Source of the DNA: Deltaproteobacteria bacterium
GTDB taxonomy: Bacteria > Myxococcota > Myxococcia > Myxococcales > Anaeromyxobacteraceae
Length of the DNA stretch: 64,000 nucleotides
Direction: 5' to 3'
Assembly (NCBI GenBank): GCA_016214955.1
Contig: JACRMN010000023.1
Span: forward strand, 274,501-338,500
Shown here: in pieces, positions 61,841-64,000 of the stretch
Position numbering within the stretch: position 1 is the stretch's first letter
Layout of the letters: every line of letters starts with the position of its first letter
Program-made: the position numbers and the translations under genes
Notes under the pieces: generated by a model
Told to the model about the DNA's origin: nothing
The model's database searches: none
Seen by the model: only the letters and a program-made list of their open reading frames with translations

Positions 61841-62764
61841 TCAGCCGAGGAGCATCTCCAGGAGCGCCTTCTGGGCGTGGAGCCGGTTCTCGGCCTGGTC
61901 GAAGACCGCCGACTGCGGCCCCTCCAGCACCTCGGCGGCGATCTCCTCGCCCCGGTGGGCCGGCAGGCAGTGGAGCACCACCGCCTTCGGGTCGGCCGCC
62001 TGCATCAGGGCCGGGTCGACGATGAAGCCCTGGAAGGCCCGGGCGCGGACCGCCTGCTCCGCCTCCTGGCCCATGCTGGCCCAGACGTCGGTGTTGACCA
62101 CCAGCGCCCCGGAGACCGCCTCGCGGGGCGAGCGGACCACCCGCGCCCGGCCGGCGCAGCGGGCCAGGAGCCCGGCGTCGGGGTCGTAGCCGGCGGGGCA
62201 GGCCAGCGTCAGCCGGAAGCCGAGGACCGCGCAGGCCTCCAGCCAGCTGTTGGCCATGTTGTTGCCGTCGCCGATCCAGGCCACCGGGAAGTCGGCTCGG
62301 GTGGCGGCGTCGGGGCCGAAGCGCTCGGCCACGGTCTGCAGGTCGGCGAGGAGCTGGCAGGGGTGGGAGGCGTCGGTGAGGGCGTTCACCACCGGGATGT
62401 CGGCCCAGCGGGCGATGGCCTCGAGCCGGTCGTGGCCGAAGGTGCGGACCACCAGGCAGTCGAGGTACCGGGCCAGCACCCGGGCCGTGTCCTCGATGGG
62501 CTCGCCCCGCCCCAGCTGCGAGTCGCGGGAGGCGAGCAGGAGCGAGCCGCCTCCGAGCTGCGCCGCCGCCACCTCGAAGGAGACGCGGGTGCGCGTGGAG
62601 GCCTTCTCGAAGACCAGGCCCACCGTCTGCCGGGCCAGCGGCTTCGGGCCGTCCTTGCCGAGGAGCTTCCACTCGGCGGCGCGGCCGAGGAGCCCCTGCA
62701 GCTCCTCGCGGCCGAGGTCGGTGAGCTTCAGGAAGTCGCGCTTGGCTCTGGGGGTGCGGGCCAT
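61841..62764 (-). CDS. argF: ornithine carbamoyltransferase
   Basis: A 307-residue enzyme that makes citrulline from ornithine and carbamoyl phosphate. FEKASTRTRVSFEVA is the carbamoyl-phosphate loop, DASHPCQLLADLQT the second phosphate contact, WIGDGNNMANS the ornithine region and LHCLPAHRGEEI the catalytic Cys loop. The start is three bases after the argD stop, so both are translated from one message for arginine synthesis. Confidence 0.96.
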   Translation of the reverse strand: MARTPRAKRDFLKLTDLGREELQGLLGRAAEWKLLGKDGPKPLARQTVGLVFEKASTRTRVSFEVAAAQLGGGSLLLASRDSQLGRGEPIEDTARVLARYLDCLVVRTFGHDRLEAIARWADIPVVNALTDASHPCQLLADLQTVAERFGPDAATRADFPVAWIGDGNNMANSWLEACAVLGFRLTLACPAGYDPDAGLLARCAGRARVVRSPREAVSGALVVNTDVWASMGQEAEQAVRARAFQGFIVDPALMQAADPKAVVLHCLPAHRGEEIAAEVLEGPQSAVFDQAENRLHAQKALLEMLLG

Positions 62765-62767
62765 GGG

Positions 62768-63985
62768 TCAGGCCTTCCTGGGCGCGGAGGCGGGAGCGGC
62801 GGCCAGGGCGGCGCCGATGCGGAGCACCACCTCGGCCGCCTCCCCGGCGGTGAGGGTCAGGGGCGGCGCCAGCCGGATGGTGTCGTCGCCGATGGGGTTC
62901 ACGAGCACGCCGGCCTCGCGGCACAGGCGCCCCACCTCGGGCGCGGCAACGCCGCGCAGCGCCAGCCCCAGCAGCATGCCGCGGCCGCGGACGTCCACCA
63001 GCCGGCCGCCGGCGCGCAGCGCCAGGAGCTGCTCCCGGAGCGAGGCCGCCACCTCCACCGAGCGCTCCAGCACGCCGCCCTCCAGCTCGCGGAGCACCGC
63101 CAGCGCGGTGGCGCAGGCCAGCGGGTTGCCGCCGAAGGTGGTGCCGTGGCTGCCGCCGCCGAGGTGCTGCCCCACCTCCTCGGTGGCCAGGATGGCGCCG
63201 ATGGGGAAGCCCCCGCCCAGCGCCTTGGCCGAGGAGAGGATGTCCGGGGTCACGCCGGCCCACTCGTGGGCCCACCAGCGGCCGGTGCGGCCGATGCCGG
63301 TCTGGATCTCGTCGAGGCAGAGGAGCGCGCCCGCCTTGCGGGTGAGCTCGCGGGCCGCCGCCAGGTAGCCCTCGGGCGCCGGGAAGACGCCGGCCTCGCC
63401 CAGCGTCGGCTCGACGATGAAGGCCGCGGTCCTGTCGGTGAGGGCGGCCCGCAGCGCCTCGACGTCGCCGAAGCGCACGTGGCGCACGCCGGGCACCAGC
63501 GGCTCGAAGCCGTGCTGGTACTTCTCCTGCCCTCCGGCGGTGACGGTGAACAGGGTCCGGCCGTGGAAGGAGTCCACGCAGGAGACGATCTCGTGGCGCT
63601 CGGGGTGCCCGAGGTCGGCGTGGAACTTCCGCGACAGCTTGAGCATGGCCTCGTTGGCCTCGCAGCCGCTGTTGCAGAAGAAGGCGCGGCCGGCCCAGGG
63701 CGTGTGGCGCAGCAGCGCCTCGGCCAGCTCGATCTGGCGGGGGATGAAGAAGTGGTTGGAGACGTGCCAGAGAGTCCCGGCCTGCTCGGTCAGCGCCTTC
63801 ACCAGCGCCGGGTGGCAGTGGCCCAGGGCGTTCACGGCGACGCCGCCGAGGAGATCGAGGTACTCCTTGCCGTCCGCGTCCCAGACGCGGGCGCCCTGAC
63901 CGCGCACCAGCGCCAGCGGCTGCTGGCGGTAGTTCGGGGTGAGGACCTTCTGCGCCCGTGCGGCCCACGCTTGGCTGTGGCTCAT
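62768..63985 (-). CDS. argD: acetylornithine aminotransferase
   Basis: A 405-residue class III PLP transaminase. PLP Lys is in LSSAKALGGGFPIGA, its Asp in LLCLDEIQTGIGRTG, and FFCNSGCEANEAMLKLSRK and GGVAVNALGHCHPALVKAL are conserved family stretches. It converts N-acetylglutamate semialdehyde to N-acetylornithine. It may also work on succinyl compounds as related enzymes do. The ATG lies 15 bases from the window edge; TTGCGATAAG just upstream could be part of its promoter. Confidence 0.95.
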   Translation of the reverse strand: MSHSQAWAARAQKVLTPNYRQQPLALVRGQGARVWDADGKEYLDLLGGVAVNALGHCHPALVKALTEQAGTLWHVSNHFFIPRQIELAEALLRHTPWAGRAFFCNSGCEANEAMLKLSRKFHADLGHPERHEIVSCVDSFHGRTLFTVTAGGQEKYQHGFEPLVPGVRHVRFGDVEALRAALTDRTAAFIVEPTLGEAGVFPAPEGYLAAARELTRKAGALLCLDEIQTGIGRTGRWWAHEWAGVTPDILSSAKALGGGFPIGAILATEEVGQHLGGGSHGTTFGGNPLACATALAVLRELEGGVLERSVEVAASLREQLLALRAGGRLVDVRGRGMLLGLALRGVAAPEVGRLCREAGVLVNPIGDDTIRLAPPLTLTAGEAAEVVLRIGAALAAAPASAPRKA

Positions 63986-64000
63986 GCCCGCTTATCGCAA

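Overview
The window is very GC-rich (clearly above 70% by eye), almost fully coding, and packed with multiheme c-type cytochromes. I count about 60 heme-binding CxxCH or CX3CH motifs over 64 kb. Together with the sigma-54 regulator, the leaderless promoters and the J-domain/Hsp70/TPR operon, this points to a respiratory member of the Myxococcota, most likely an Anaeromyxobacter-type organism. That assignment is inference from content; no marker gene was compared. I saw no insertion sequence, phage gene, CRISPR array or replication origin.

Region by region. 1-3.1 kb: end of a pirin-like gene, a double-hotdog acyl-CoA thioesterase, a small alpha/beta hydrolase and a diheme cytochrome c peroxidase. 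3.1-6.8 kb: a sensor kinase whose periplasmic domain carries two heme-binding motifs, followed by an NtrC-type sigma-54 activator. 6.9-13.4 kb (minus strand): a split, b6f-like cytochrome bc complex (Rieske, b6-like, subunit IV-like) whose c-type subunit is an unusual 1098-residue octaheme protein, plus a blue-copper-like periplasmic protein and a small membrane protein. 13.4-14.8 kb: a regulatory region with a sigma-54-like promoter for a 58-residue membrane protein, a membrane-anchored Mrr-like protein, and two copies of one three-part regulatory cassette. One copy faces the bc operon and the other faces the cytochrome operon to its right. 14.8-25.8 kb (plus strand): an eleven-gene operon with two NHL-repeat proteins, an outer-membrane barrel, six cytochromes with 41 heme motifs (two of them OmcE-like tetrahemes), a four-cluster ferredoxin and a 75-residue protein.

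25.8-29.2 kb: an MBL-like protein, a YkgJ-like cysteine-cluster protein, an OmpA lipoprotein and a Tat-exported aldo/keto reductase. 29.4-33.1 kb: a cytochrome b561-SHP fusion, a diheme cytochrome and an OmpR-type two-component system. 33.1-40.9 kb: YchF GTPase, cysteine synthase, a three-gene 2-hydroxyacyl-CoA-dehydratase-like operon, a lipoprotein, a ferritin-like protein and a radical SAM activase. 41-47.7 kb: a Cus-type heavy-metal efflux operon. 47.7-47.9 kb: two tRNA-Glu genes, the first with an odd anticodon loop. 47.9-57.6 kb: housekeeping and signalling genes (racemase, PAS kinase, hemerythrin, MetF, GreB, EngB, a tetraheme cytochrome, CoaE, an NAD-dependent reductase). 57.7-61.7 kb: a J-domain/Hsp70/TPR operon. 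61.8-64 kb: argF and argD.

How the parts may fit together (inference): quinol is oxidised by the bc complex, whose octaheme subunit passes electrons to periplasmic carriers. The large operon then supplies periplasmic cytochromes, a barrel and filament-type cytochromes that could carry electrons through and beyond the outer membrane. The shared regulatory cassette suggests that both modules are switched together. The heme-bearing kinase and its sigma-54 partner are natural candidates for redox or ligand control of the sigma-54-like promoter between them.
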